This document shows, in pieces, positions 10,568-19,430 of a DNA stretch of 64,000 nt. Numbering within the stretch: the first letter of the stretch is position 1; every line of letters begins with the position of its first letter. The position numbers and the translations under genes were made by a program. Below the pieces are notes generated by a model. That model was not told where the DNA came from, searched no databases, and saw only the letters and a list, made by a program, of their open reading frames with translations. This DNA comes from Janthinobacterium fluminis (GTDB taxonomy: Bacteria; Pseudomonadota; Gammaproteobacteria; Burkholderiales; Burkholderiaceae_D), in assembly GCF_028595325.1 (NCBI RefSeq), contig NZ_JAQQXR010000003.1:434001-498000 (forward strand). Reading direction: 5' to 3'.

Positions 10568-12163
10568 ATGTTAGACGCTACTCTCAAAACCCAGTTGAAA
10601 GCCTATTTGGACAAGGTCGTGCAGCCGATTGAGATCGTCGCGTCTCTCGATGACAGCGCCAAGTCGGTGGAATTGCGCGAACTGCTCCAGGAAATCGAAC
10701 TGTTGAGCGAGCGCATCACGCTGGTGGAAAGCGGCGGCGACGCCGAGCGCAAACCCTCGTTTAGCATCAACCGTGCCGGATCCGATGTGGGCGTGCGTTT
10801 CGCCGGCATCCCGATGGGCCATGAATTCACGTCGCTGGTGCTGGCGCTGCTGCAAGTGGGCGGCCACCCGGTCAAGCTGGATGAGGCGGTGATCGAACAG
10901 ATCCGCAATCTGGACGGCGACTACGCGTTTGAAACCTATATTTCCCTGAGCTGCCAGAACTGCCCGGAAGTGGTGCAGGCGCTGAATGTGATGTCGATCA
11001 TCAATCCGCGCATCCGCAGCGTGACCATCGACGGCGGCGTCTTCCCGGCCGAGGTCGAGGAGCGCCAGATCATGGCCGTGCCGACGATCTACCTGAACGG
11101 CGCCGTGTTCGGCCAGGGCCGCTCCGGCGTCGAAGAGATACTCGCCAAGCTGGACAGCAATGCCGGCGCCCGCCAGGCCGAGCAACTGAGCAAGAAAGAC
11201 GTCTTCGACGTGCTCATCGTCGGCGGCGGCCCGGCCGGCGCGGCGGCGGCCATCTACGCGGCGCGCAAGGGCATCCGCACCGGCGTGCTGGCCGAGCGCT
11301 TCGGCGGCCAGGTGCTCGACACCCTGGCGATCGAGAACTTCGTCTCCGTCAAGGAAACCGACGGCCCGCATTTCGCCGCCGCGCTGGAACAGCACGTCAA
11401 GTCGTATGAAGTCGACATCATGAATATGCAGCGCGCCGCCAAGCTGGTGCCGGGCAAGCTGATCGAAATCACCACGGCCGGCGGCGCCGTGCTGAAGGCG
11501 AAGTCGGTGGTGCTGGCGACGGGCGCGCGCTGGCGCGAAATCAACGTGCCGGGCGAGAAGGAATACCGCAACCACGGCGTGGCCTATTGCCCGCACTGCG
11601 ACGGCCCCCTGTTCAAGGGCAAGCGCGTGGCGGTCATCGGCGGCGGCAACTCCGGCGTCGAGGCGGCGATCGACCTGGCCGGTCTGGTCAGCCACGTGAC
11701 CTTGATCGAATTCGGCGCCGAACTGCGCGCCGACGCGGTGCTGCAGCGCAAATTGCACAGCCTGCGCAACGTCACCGTCATCACCTCGGCGCAAACGACG
11801 GAGATCCACGGCGACGGCAAGAAGGTCAGCGGCCTGAGCTACAAGGAGCGGAACACGGACGCGCTCAAGCAAGTCGAACTGGAAGGCGTGTTTGTGCAGA
11901 TCGGCCTGGTGCCGAACAGCGAATGGCTGAAGGGCACGCTGGCCCTGTCGCGCCACGGCGAGATTGAAGTGGACGCCCGCGGCCAGACCTCGATCCCCGG
12001 CGTGTTCGCGGCCGGCGACGTGACGACGGTGCCGTACAAACAAATCGTCATCGCCGTCGGCGAGGGCGCGAAGGCCGCGCTGAGCGCCTTCGACCACCTG
12101 ATCCGCTCGGACGACGAGGAGCTTGTCGCAGAGCCGGCGGAAAACCTCGCGCTGACGGCGTAA
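10568..12163 (+). CDS. ahpF: Alkyl hydroperoxide reductase subunit F
   Basis: A 531-aa flavoprotein that passes electrons from NADH to AhpC. The N-terminal thioredoxin-fold half carries C129/C132 (SCQNCPE). The thioredoxin-reductase-like half has an FAD motif ([10 protein letters not shown]) and the second redox pair C341/C344 (YCPHCDGP). The last segment ([26 protein letters not shown]) closes the FAD site. Length and cysteine spacing match E. coli AhpF. It is in an operon with ahpC, and the palindromic repeat 12 bp after its stop may end the transcript. Confidence 0.97.
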   Translation: MLDATLKTQLKAYLDKVVQPIEIVASLDDSAKSVELRELLQEIELLSERITLVESGGDAERKPSFSINRAGSDVGVRFAGIPMGHEFTSLVLALLQVGGHPVKLDEAVIEQIRNLDGDYAFETYISLSCQNCPEVVQALNVMSIINPRIRSVTIDGGVFPAEVEERQIMAVPTIYLNGAVFGQGRSGVEEILAKLDSNAGARQAEQLSKKDVFDVLIVGGGPAGAAAAIYAARKGIRTGVLAERFGGQVLDTLAIENFVSVKETDGPHFAAALEQHVKSYEVDIMNMQRAAKLVPGKLIEITTAGGAVLKAKSVVLATGARWREINVPGEKEYRNHGVAYCPHCDGPLFKGKRVAVIGGGNSGVEAAIDLAGLVSHVTLIEFGAELRADAVLQRKLHSLRNVTVITSAQTTEIHGDGKKVSGLSYKERNTDALKQVELEGVFVQIGLVPNSEWLKGTLALSRHGEIEVDARGQTSIPGVFAAGDVTTVPYKQIVIAVGEGAKAALSAFDHLIRSDDEELVAEPAENLALTA

Positions 12164-12175
12164 AACAGCCGGTAA

Positions 12176-12238
12176 AGCTGGGGACAGACCACGATTTCCG
12201 AGAAAGTATTTCTCGGAAATCGTGGTCTGTCCCCAGCT
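12176..12238. repeat. Long palindromic repeat, copy 1
   Basis: A perfect 30-bp inverted repeat (12176-12205 and 12209-12238) around a 3-bp loop, containing GGGGACAGACCACG on one arm. A third partial arm (GTGGTCTGTCCCCAGCTTTA) follows at 12245-12264, up to the stop of the converging ABC gene. A second copy is at 19315-19369. The form fits REP-type intergenic palindromes spread by RAYT transposases. Between convergent genes it may also act as a terminator. Confidence 0.8.
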
Positions 12239-12262
12239 GTTTTATGTGGTCTGTCCCCAGCT

Positions 12263-12880
12263 TTATAGCTGGACCGTGCGCGCCAGCGGCACGCCGGGGT
12301 CGATGTGGCTGGTCAGCAGGATGCATTGGCGCGCCAGCCGCTGCGGCTGCGCCAGTTCGCCGCGCAGGTGGGCCAGCGCCGCCGCATCGAGGCCGTTGAA
12401 CGGTTCGTCGATCAGCAGCAGGCGCACCGGCAGCGCCAGGCCCAGCGCCAGTTGCAATTTCTTGTGCTGCCCCAGCGATAGCGTGGTGATGCCTTGCGCC
12501 AGCGCCGGCATGAGCAACATGGCGTCGAGCTGCCGGTTCAGCAGGGCCTTGTCGAGCGCCGGGTACAGGGCCGCGTGCAGGTCGAGCACTTCGCGCACCG
12601 TCAGCCACGGCAGTTGCGGCAGGTCGCCGCCGCAGTAGAAGCTTTGCAGGCGGTAGGCCAGCGCCGCCGCCGCGCTGTCGACGCCGTCCAGGCGGATGCT
12701 GCCGGCCAGCGGCGCCAGCGCGCCCCCCGCCAGTTTCAGCAGGGTGGTTTTGCCGGCGCCATTGGCGCCGCGCAGCCAGGTGATGCCGGCCTCCAGTTGC
12801 AGCGCGAATTGCGTGAACAGGGCGCGCGTTGCGAACTGGAAGTCCAGGCCGTCGATCTGCAATACCGGTTTCAATTCCAT
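12263..12880 (-). CDS. ABC transporter ATP-binding protein
   Basis: A 205-aa ATPase with Walker A GANGAGKTT (K44), a somewhat altered signature LSLGQHKKLQLALGL, and Walker B LLLIDEPFNGLD. It is shorter than the usual 220-250 aa and resembles the small heme- or antibiotic-export type ATPases (CcmA-like). The start ATG at 12880 lies inside the last codons of the permease gene, so the two are translationally coupled. The substrate is unknown. The stop codon abuts the palindromic repeat. Confidence 0.85.
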   Translation of the reverse strand: MELKPVLQIDGLDFQFATRALFTQFALQLEAGITWLRGANGAGKTTLLKLAGGALAPLAGSIRLDGVDSAAAALAYRLQSFYCGGDLPQLPWLTVREVLDLHAALYPALDKALLNRQLDAMLLMPALAQGITTLSLGQHKKLQLALGLALPVRLLLIDEPFNGLDAAALAHLRGELAQPQRLARQCILLTSHIDPGVPLARTVQL

Positions 12881-13965
12881 AGTTCGCTTCCAATTGCGCT
12901 TAATACCAGGATGGAGACGGCCACCAGCGCGACGCGCGCGCGCGGGTTCAGGCCGGGCAGGCCGACGATGGCGAGGTGGGCCATGCCACCCGCGCCCAGG
13001 TAGATGGCGGCGACTTTGTGGCTGTAGCCGCCGGGCAGGCCGCGCAGGACGGCGCCGAACAGGGCTTGCACGGACAGCGCCGGCAACAGGCTGAACAGGC
13101 GGGCGCAGCATGCGACGCGGCGCGCCGCCACCGGCCAGGCGGCGGTGGCGGTGCGCAGCAGGGCGATGTGCGCGCGCACGGCCTGGTCGCCGCGGTCGGT
13201 CAGCATCAGCAGCAGCACGGTGGTGGCCAGGCCGAACACGGGCGCCGGCACGGCGGCCGGCCGCCACAGCCATAGCAGCGCGCTGGCCGCCGCGCCCAGC
13301 CACAGCAGGCTTTGCTGGATGCCGACGGCGCTGTCGCCGCGCCAGAACGGCAGCCAGTACAGGCGGTGCCACAGGAACAGGATGCGCGGGCGTTGCGGCC
13401 GCGCCGTGTAGATGCCGGCCTGGGCGGCCCGCCGGCGCTGTCGGGCCGGCGCGGCCGGGCGGGCGCGCCGCGCCAGGACCGCGCCGGCGCAGATCCAGCT
13501 CAGCAGCAGCGACAGCAGCGTCGCGGCGATGCCTTGCGGCGCCACCGGGCGCAGCCAGGCCGGCCATTGGTAGAGCCAGATGGACAGGGAAACGGCATAG
13601 GCCAGCGCCAGCGGCGCCGTCAGCAGGGCGGCGACGGCGGCGTCGGCGCGCCAGCGCAGCGCGGCCGGCAGCGGCAGCGCCGGCAGCCACGCGGCGACGT
13701 CGGGCGGCAGCAGGCGCTTGCGCAGCAGCCAGGCCGGCGCCGCCGTCAGCAGGGCTTGGGCCAGCACGACGGCGCAGGCCGCCGGCCAGGCCAGCGTGGC
13801 CGCGTACAGGCCGGGCAGGGCGATCATGGCCAGCAGCCCGAACAGGCCGATGCCGGCCAGCGGCAGGACGATTTCGAGGGTGCTGCGCAGGCTGGCGGCG
13901 CACTGGGCCAGGCCGTGGCGCGCCAGGCGCAGGCGGAAAGCGATATACGGGTGGGAGGGCGGCAT
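12871..13965 (-). CDS. ABC transporter membrane protein
   Basis: A 364-aa, Leu/Ala-rich polytopic protein with about 8-10 hydrophobic helices (for example LAGIGLFGLLAMIALPGLY near residue 36 and LLSLLLSWICAGAVL near 150). A basic cytoplasmic loop (about residues 162-190) sits in the middle. I see no known family motif. Its overlap with the ATPase gene makes it the likely permease. The pair stands between the tRNA genes and ahpF on the minus strand. Confidence 0.7.
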   Translation of the reverse strand: MPPSHPYIAFRLRLARHGLAQCAASLRSTLEIVLPLAGIGLFGLLAMIALPGLYAATLAWPAACAVVLAQALLTAAPAWLLRKRLLPPDVAAWLPALPLPAALRWRADAAVAALLTAPLALAYAVSLSIWLYQWPAWLRPVAPQGIAATLLSLLLSWICAGAVLARRARPAAPARQRRRAAQAGIYTARPQRPRILFLWHRLYWLPFWRGDSAVGIQQSLLWLGAAASALLWLWRPAAVPAPVFGLATTVLLLMLTDRGDQAVRAHIALLRTATAAWPVAARRVACCARLFSLLPALSVQALFGAVLRGLPGGYSHKVAAIYLGAGGMAHLAIVGLPGLNPRARVALVAVSILVLSAIGSELWN

Positions 13966-14022
13966 TGTCGTCGAACAGATCCGGCGCTGGAGGTGCGGTT
14001 GAAAACGGACGTACCAATGGAA

Positions 14023-14048
14023 TAAGGGCCCGACGAATCGGGCCCTTA
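14023..14048 (-). terminator. Terminator of the tRNA transcript
   Basis: A perfect 11-bp stem (14023-14033 and 14038-14048; TAAGGGCCCGA and its complement) with a 4-base loop, placed 8 bp past the 3' end of tRNA-Asp in the minus direction and ahead of the ABC permease gene. The A/T flank is short. Confidence 0.6.
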
Positions 14049-14055
14049 TAAATGC

Positions 14056-14132
14056 TGGCGGAGTGGACGGGACTCGAACCCGCGACCCCCGACGTGACAG
14101 GCCGGTATTCTAACCAACTGAACTACCACTCC
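14056..14132 (-). tRNA. tRNA-Asp (GTC)
   Basis: A 77-nt tRNA on the minus strand with encoded CCA. The acceptor stem GGAGTGG pairs with CCACTCC, the anticodon loop reads CTGTCAC (anticodon GTC), and the T-arm is GGGTTCGAGTCCC. It follows tRNA-Val in the same direction, so both are probably one transcript. Confidence 0.95.
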
Positions 14133-14185
14133 AAGCTTACTATGATCTGTACTTCGATCCATAAAGCATGAACGATTTTCTGAAC

Positions 14186-14261
14186 TGGTGGGTGCTGAGA
14201 GGCTCGAACTCCCGACCTACGCCTTGTAAGGGCGCCGCTCTACCAACTGAGCTAAGCACCC
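14186..14261 (-). tRNA. tRNA-Val (TAC)
   Basis: A 76-nt tRNA on the minus strand with encoded CCA. The acceptor stem is GGGTGCT, the D-arm TAGCTCAGTTGGTAGAGC, the anticodon loop CTTACAA (anticodon TAC) and the T-arm GGGAGTTCGAGCCTC. It is first in the tRNA-Val/tRNA-Asp pair, 53 bp upstream of tRNA-Asp. Confidence 0.95.
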
Positions 14262-14317
14262 ATGTCGCTTACCTCAGAAAACCATCCGACGTTTGTCACC
14301 ACGTCTGAAGAGGCCGT

Positions 14318-14347
14318 ATTATAGGACGCGGCCCGCGGCCCCCGCAA
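14318..14347 (-). promoter_or_regulatory. Promoter of the tRNA pair
   Basis: Read on the minus strand: -35-like TTGCGG (14347-14342), an 18-bp GC-rich spacer, then a perfect -10 TATAAT (14323-14318). The first tRNA begins at 14261. A GC-rich discriminator region typical of stable-RNA promoters follows. Confidence 0.55.
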
Positions 14348-14384
14348 GGGCTTTTTTCAAATTATCTGCAAAAGCCCAAACGGT

Positions 14385-16523
14385 TTACTCCTTAATGCCC
14401 CACTGCGACAGCATCCACGCCATCTGGAAGGCTTTTTCGCCGATGGCGTTGTAGCGCCCGGACGCGCCGCCGTGGCCGGCGCCCATATTCGTTTTCAGCA
14501 GCAGCGGCTGGCTGTCCGTCTTGAAGGCGCGCAGCTTGGCGACATACTTGGCCGGTTCCCAGTACATCACCTGGCTGTCGTTCAGGCCGGTGGTGACCAG
14601 CATCGCCGGGTAGGCTTTGCGCTCGATGTTGTCATATGGCGAGTAGCTGCGCATGTAGTCGTAGGCCGCCTTCTGGTTCGGGTTGCCCCATTCCAGATAT
14701 TCGCCGGTCGTCAGCGGCAGCGTCGCGTCCATCATCGTGTTCATCACGTCGACGAAGGGCACGGCCGCGTGCACGGCGCGGAACAGCTCGGGGCGCATGT
14801 TGACGACGGCGCCCATCAGCAGGCCGCCGGCGCTGCCGCCCTCGATGATCAGGCGCTCCGGGCTGGTCCATTTTTCCTTGACCAGGTAGTCGGCGCTGTC
14901 GATGAAGTCGTTGAAGGTGTTTTTCTTCTTCATCAACATGCCGTCGTCATGCCAGGCCTCGCCCAGGTCGGTGCCGCCGCGGATGTGCGCCTGGACGTAG
15001 ACGACGCCCCGCTCCAGCAGGCTGATGCGGTTGAGCGCGAAGGTCGCCTCGGTCGAGATGCCGTAGGAGCCGTAGGAGTACAGCAGCAGCGGCGCCGAGC
15101 CGTCCAGCTTGACGCCCTTCTTGTAGACGGTCCACAGCGGCACCTTGACGCCGTCGCGCGCGGTGATCCACAGGCGCCGGCTCTCATAGCGGCTGGCGTC
15201 GTAGCCGCCGACCACTTCCTGCTGCTTGAGCACGGTGCGCGCGCCGCTGGCCATGTCGACGTCCATCACCATCGGCGGCGTCACCGGCGACTGGTAGGAC
15301 AGGCGGTAGCGGGTCGCCGCGTAGTCCGGCGTGCCGGCGGCGCGGGCCAGGTAGACGGGGTCGTCGAACTGCACGGTTTTCCAGCTCTTCTTGGCGAAGT
15401 CGTAGATGCGCGAACGGTTCAGCGCGCTGGATTTTTCGTTGACGACGAGGTAGTCGCGGAACACGTCGATGCCGTGCAGCAGCACGTTCTTGTCGTGCGG
15501 AACCAGCTCGACCCAGTTCTTTTCCTGCGGCGCCTTGAGCGGCGCGCTGACCAGGCGGAAGTTCTTGGCGTGCTTGTTGCTGACGATGTAGAGCGTGCCG
15601 TCGCGGTGCTCGACGAGGTAGCGATGGCCCGTCTCGCGTTTGAGCACGCTGCGGAAGGCGGCCGTCGGCCGTTCGGCCGGCAGCAGCCGCACTTCGCTGG
15701 TGTCGGTGCTGCCGATGTTCAATTCAATGAACTTTTTGTCGCGCGAACTGCCTACCTGTAGAGCGAACTGTTCGACGGCCTCGTGGTAGACGGGGACGGG
15801 CTTGCCGCCCAGCGTCAGGCGCAGCAGGCGGTCCGAGCGCTTGGTCGTCGCGTCTTCCTGGACCAGGAAGACGGTCCGGTTGTCGGCGGCCCAGGCCAGC
15901 GAGGTCACGCGCGGCAGCGTGTCGCTCAGCAGCTTGCCCGTCTGCAGGTCGAGCACATGCAATTGGTACTGGCGGAAGCCGGTCGTGTCGGTCGTGTAGG
16001 CGAGCAGGCGGTCGTTCGGGCTGACGGAGAAGCCGCCGATGGAGAAGAATTTGAGCCCCTGGGCCAGCTTGTTCTGGTCCAGCAGGATTTCCTCGGCGGC
16101 CTTATCGTCGTAGGCCAGGTCGGCGCCGGCGCGGCGGCGGCAGTTGATCGGGTACTGCTGGCCCGCCTCGGTGCGGGTGTAGTAATAGTAGGCGCCGCGG
16201 CGGGTCGGCACGGACAGGTCGACGTCCTGCATGCGGCCCTTGATTTCCGCGTACAGCTTGTCGGCCAGCGGCTTGATGTCGGCCGTCATCGCCTCGGTAT
16301 AGGCGTTTTCCGCGTTCAGGTAGTCGATGACTTCCGGTTTATCTTTTTTATGCAACCAGCGGTAGTCGTCGGTGACGACTTCGCCGTGGCGGGTTTCCTG
16401 CCAGGCCGTCTTGGCGGCGACGGGCGGCGCCGGGTTCAGGCCGGCCGCGGCGGCCGGGCCGGCGGCCGCGATGGCCATGGCGAGGGCCGAGATGGTGCTG
16501 GTAGAAATTTTTAACGAAGGCAC
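14385..16523 (-). CDS. Prolyl oligopeptidase family S9A (oligopeptidase B-like), exported
   Basis: A 712-aa serine peptidase with an N-terminal beta-propeller region and a C-terminal alpha/beta hydrolase domain. The nucleophile is S564 in EGGSAGGLL, and the catalytic His lies in the C-terminal GAGHGG segment. This family cleaves short peptides after basic residues (oligopeptidase B) or proline. A signal peptide (about the first 26 residues, ending AAAAGL) sends it to the periplasm, unlike E. coli PtrB, which is cytosolic. It is divergent from the MFS gene, with a 107-bp gap. Confidence 0.9.
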   Translation of the reverse strand: MPSLKISTSTISALAMAIAAAGPAAAAGLNPAPPVAAKTAWQETRHGEVVTDDYRWLHKKDKPEVIDYLNAENAYTEAMTADIKPLADKLYAEIKGRMQDVDLSVPTRRGAYYYYTRTEAGQQYPINCRRRAGADLAYDDKAAEEILLDQNKLAQGLKFFSIGGFSVSPNDRLLAYTTDTTGFRQYQLHVLDLQTGKLLSDTLPRVTSLAWAADNRTVFLVQEDATTKRSDRLLRLTLGGKPVPVYHEAVEQFALQVGSSRDKKFIELNIGSTDTSEVRLLPAERPTAAFRSVLKRETGHRYLVEHRDGTLYIVSNKHAKNFRLVSAPLKAPQEKNWVELVPHDKNVLLHGIDVFRDYLVVNEKSSALNRSRIYDFAKKSWKTVQFDDPVYLARAAGTPDYAATRYRLSYQSPVTPPMVMDVDMASGARTVLKQQEVVGGYDASRYESRRLWITARDGVKVPLWTVYKKGVKLDGSAPLLLYSYGSYGISTEATFALNRISLLERGVVYVQAHIRGGTDLGEAWHDDGMLMKKKNTFNDFIDSADYLVKEKWTSPERLIIEGGSAGGLLMGAVVNMRPELFRAVHAAVPFVDVMNTMMDATLPLTTGEYLEWGNPNQKAAYDYMRSYSPYDNIERKAYPAMLVTTGLNDSQVMYWEPAKYVAKLRAFKTDSQPLLLKTNMGAGHGGASGRYNAIGEKAFQMAWMLSQWGIKE

Positions 16524-16630
16524 GTGTACTCCTTAAATAATTTTGTATCAATATTGTATGGCGCGCATCCTGAAAAACGAAGCTGTTTCGGATGTACACT
16601 GGAATCGACAACGCACACGGGGGGAAAATC

Positions 16631-17920
16631 ATGGGCAGCGGTGAAAATGCGATTTACGCGAAGGTCAGCCGGCGCCTCGTGCCCTTCCTCTTCCTCTGCT
16701 ACGTGGTCGCCTACCTGGACCGCGTCAACGTCGGCTTCGCCAAACTGCAAATGCAGGCCGACCTGCACTTCAGCGACACCGTCTACGGCTTGGGCGCCGG
16801 CATCTTCTTCATCGGCTACTTCCTCTTCGAGGTGCCGTCGAACCTGCTGCTGACGAAGACGGGGGCGCGCATCTGGATCGCCCGCATCATGGTCACCTGG
16901 GGCCTGATTTCCTCGGCAATGCTGTTCGTCGACAATGCCGCCACCTTCTACCTGCTGCGCTTCCTGCTGGGCGTGGCCGAGGCGGGCTTCTTCCCCGGCA
17001 TCATCCTATACCTGACCTACTGGTATCCGGCGCAGCGGCGCGCCCGCATCGTCGCCCTGTTCATGAGCGCCGTGGCGGTGGCCGGCATCGTCGGCGGGCC
17101 GCTGTCGGGCTGGATCATGCAAGCCTTCGCCGGCCGGGCCGGCCTGGCCGGATGGCAATGGCTGTTCCTGCTGGAAGGCTTGCCCTCCGTGCTGGTCGGC
17201 GTCTGGACCCTGTACTACCTCGACGACGGCATCCGCGCCGCCGCCTGGCTGACGGAAGAGGAAAAGAGCGTGCTGGAGCGCGGCATCGCCGCCGAGGCGC
17301 GCGGCAAGCCGGCCATGAAACTGGGCCAGGTATTCAGCAGCGCCCGCGTGTGGCTGCTGGCGCTGGTCTACTTCTGCTTCGTCATGGGCTTATACGGCGT
17401 CAGCTTCTGGCTGCCGCAACTGATCAAAAGCACCGGCGTCAAAGACGTCCTCGACGTCGGGCTGCTGACGGCGATCCCCTACACGGTGGCGGCGCTGACG
17501 ATGGTGCTGGTGGCGCGCCACTCGGACCGCACGGGCGAGCGGCGCTGGCACACGGCCTGGTCCGCCGTGGCCGGCTGCGCCGGGCTGATCGTCTCGACCA
17601 TCTACGCCGACGACACCGTCATCGCGATGGTGGCGCTGAGCGTCGGCACGGCCGGCATCCTGTCGACGCTGCCGCTGTTCTGGAGCCTGCCGACGGCGCT
17701 GCTGACGGGCACGGCGGCGGCGGCCGGCATCGCCATGATCAACTCGATCGGCAACCTGGCCGGCTTCGCCAGCCCCTACCTGGTGGGCGCCATCAAAGAC
17801 GCCACCCACAGCACGGCGACGGGCATGTACCTGCTGGCCGCCAGCCTGCTGCTGGGCGGCATGCTCGTCGTCTGCGCAGTCAAGCGCGCCCAGCCCGACC
17901 TGGCCGTCGAACCGGCTTGA
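16631..17920 (+). CDS. MFS transporter, ACS (anion:cation symporter) family
   Basis: A 429-aa permease with about 12 helices, beginning with the ACS-family signature RRLVPFLFLCYVVAYLDRVNVGFA. Such proteins take up organic anions such as tartrate, phthalate, glucarate or hydroxyphenylacetate; the substrate here is not evident. I chose ATG 16631, behind a GGGGGAAA site, over an upstream in-frame ATG at 16592. No catabolic genes sit beside it. It is divergent from the peptidase gene. Confidence 0.9.
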   Translation: MGSGENAIYAKVSRRLVPFLFLCYVVAYLDRVNVGFAKLQMQADLHFSDTVYGLGAGIFFIGYFLFEVPSNLLLTKTGARIWIARIMVTWGLISSAMLFVDNAATFYLLRFLLGVAEAGFFPGIILYLTYWYPAQRRARIVALFMSAVAVAGIVGGPLSGWIMQAFAGRAGLAGWQWLFLLEGLPSVLVGVWTLYYLDDGIRAAAWLTEEEKSVLERGIAAEARGKPAMKLGQVFSSARVWLLALVYFCFVMGLYGVSFWLPQLIKSTGVKDVLDVGLLTAIPYTVAALTMVLVARHSDRTGERRWHTAWSAVAGCAGLIVSTIYADDTVIAMVALSVGTAGILSTLPLFWSLPTALLTGTAAAAGIAMINSIGNLAGFASPYLVGAIKDATHSTATGMYLLAASLLLGGMLVVCAVKRAQPDLAVEPA

Positions 17921-17987
17921 ACTGCAACAATGGGGTCAGGTCTAGACATGGCGGTTTTTTCTAGCCGCAAGGAAAATGCGCGGCCGC

Positions 17988-18016
17988 TTGACGGCGCCGC
18001 GGCGCGGTGCTACGCT
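17988..18016 (+). promoter_or_regulatory. Promoter of the rsgA leader
   Basis: -35 TTGACG (17988-17993), a 17-bp spacer and -10 TACGCT (18011-18016). Transcription would begin near 18023, 28 bases before a short leader ORF and about 227 bases before rsgA. Confidence 0.5.
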
Positions 18017-18050
18017 CGGGCTCCCTTTCACATCCACAGGAGATTACACC

Positions 18051-18089
18051 ATGCGCACCAATGAGCTTGTCCTCCTGTCGGCTGCCTGA
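18051..18089 (+). CDS. Putative 12-aa leader peptide upstream of rsgA
   Basis: A short ORF (MRTNELVLLSAA, then TGA) with a near-perfect Shine-Dalgarno AGGAGA (18038-18043) seven bases from its ATG, a better site than most genes in the window have. The next 160 bases hold GC-rich hairpins (GCGCGCCTGGCGCGC near 18180; CTCGCG/CGCGAG near 18205) and then the rsgA start. This is the layout of a translation-sensing attenuator. The peptide has no recognised relative that I can recall. Confidence 0.5.
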   Translation: MRTNELVLLSAA

Positions 18090-18249
18090 TCACGCTCGAA
18101 TCCCCCCGCTGCACCGCTGTACCCAGCTTCGTGTGTTGATGCGCGCCTGATCGTGCGCCGACCGCCGTTTTCTCTTGCCTGCGCGCCTGGCGCGCGGGAT
18201 GTGCTCGCGCGCGCCGCGAGCGTTACGAATCCGGAAACACACAAGCACC

Positions 18250-19302
18250 ATGATCAACTTCGATTTCGAATCGCTGAAACAAATCGGCCTGACGCACGCC
18301 ATCGCCAGCCAACTCGCCACCTTTAACGACACCGAGGCTACGCTGGCGCGCGTCACCGCCGTGCACCGCGAATGGATCGCCGTGCACGACGGCGCCGCCG
18401 CCTTCGAGGCCCGCATCCACCCCAAACTCATGCAGGCGCTGCAGGAGCGCGACGTCAGCCTGGCGGTCGGCGACTGGGTGCTCGCCGAGGCCCACGCCCA
18501 CGACGAATACTGGCTCAGCGAACGGCTGGAGCCGAGCAGCCACCTGAGCCGCCGCAGCGACGACGGCCGCCGCCAGTCGCTGGCCAGCAACGTCGACACG
18601 GCGCTGCTGGTCATGGGGCTGGACCGCGACTTCAAGCTGCGCCGCATGGAACGCTATATCGCCCTCGTCGAGGCGGCCGGGGTGGCCGCCGTCGCCGTGC
18701 TGACCAAGGCCGACATCGGCGACGACGTCGCGGCCCGCATGGAACAACTGCGGCAGCGCCTGCCGCCGCGCGTGCCGGCCTTCGCCGTCAACGCTCTGGA
18801 CGAGGCCGTGGCGGCGTCGCTGGCGCCGTGGCTGGCAGCGGGGCAGACGCTGATACTGCTGGGCACTTCGGGCGTCGGCAAGTCGACGCTGACGAACACG
18901 CTCACGGCCAGCGCCCAGGCGACCGGCGGCGTGCGCCGCGGCGACGGCCGCGGCCGCCACACGACGACGGCGCGCTCGCTGCACCAGTGCGCGGGCGGCG
19001 CCTGCATCATCGACACGCCGGGCCTGCGCGCGTGGCGGCCGGACGCCGACGCCGACGCGCTGGCGGCCTCGTTCGACGACATCGACGCGCTGGCGCGGCA
19101 GTGCCAGTTCCGCGACTGCCGCCACGAGGCCGAGCCGGGTTGCGCGGTGCGCGGCGGCGTCGACGCCGACCGCCTGTTCAACTACAACAAACTGCTGCGC
19201 GAGCACAGGCGCGCCGAACAGACGCCGCTTGAGCGCATCGCGGCGCGCTCGAAGTGGAAGGTGCTGATGAAGGCGGTGAAGGCGCGCGACCGGCACAAGT
19301 AA
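18250..19302 (+). CDS. rsgA: Ribosome small-subunit GTPase RsgA
   Basis: A 350-aa circularly permuted GTPase that helps late 30S maturation and releases RbfA. The N-terminal OB-fold (about residues 30-90) is followed by the G4 motif TKAD, the P-loop GTSGVGKST, G3 DTPG, and a C-terminal zinc knuckle (CQFRDCRHEAEPGC). Order G4-G1-G3 is diagnostic. ATG 18250 follows a long leader with its own small ORF, which suggests post-transcriptional control. Confidence 0.95.
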   Translation: MINFDFESLKQIGLTHAIASQLATFNDTEATLARVTAVHREWIAVHDGAAAFEARIHPKLMQALQERDVSLAVGDWVLAEAHAHDEYWLSERLEPSSHLSRRSDDGRRQSLASNVDTALLVMGLDRDFKLRRMERYIALVEAAGVAAVAVLTKADIGDDVAARMEQLRQRLPPRVPAFAVNALDEAVAASLAPWLAAGQTLILLGTSGVGKSTLTNTLTASAQATGGVRRGDGRGRHTTTARSLHQCAGGACIIDTPGLRAWRPDADADALAASFDDIDALARQCQFRDCRHEAEPGCAVRGGVDADRLFNYNKLLREHRRAEQTPLERIAARSKWKVLMKAVKARDRHK

Positions 19303-19314
19303 AGCGGCAAAGCT

Positions 19315-19369
19315 GGGGACAGACCACGATTTTCGAGAAATAATTTCTCGAAAATTGTGGTCTGTCCCC
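19315..19369. repeat. Long palindromic repeat, copy 2
   Basis: An inverted repeat with 27-bp arms and one G-T mismatch around a 1-bp centre, sharing GGGGACAGACCACGATTT with the copy at 12176-12238. It sits 13 bp after the rsgA stop. The arms differ from copy 1 near the loop but stay self-complementary, so base pairing seems to have been conserved. Confidence 0.8.
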
Positions 19370-19396
19370 GGTTGCGCCAATTTGTTTTTCGGGTAA

Positions 19397-19416
19397 TACT
19401 GTATGTATTTACAGTA
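19397..19416. promoter_or_regulatory. LexA (SOS) box of dinB
   Basis: TACTG-TATGTATTTA-CAGTA is a perfect palindromic CTG-N10-CAG LexA box, 15 bp before the dinB start. It indicates LexA repression and SOS induction of DNA polymerase IV. Confidence 0.92.
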
Positions 19417-19430
19417 TTTTCAGCCGCCCT

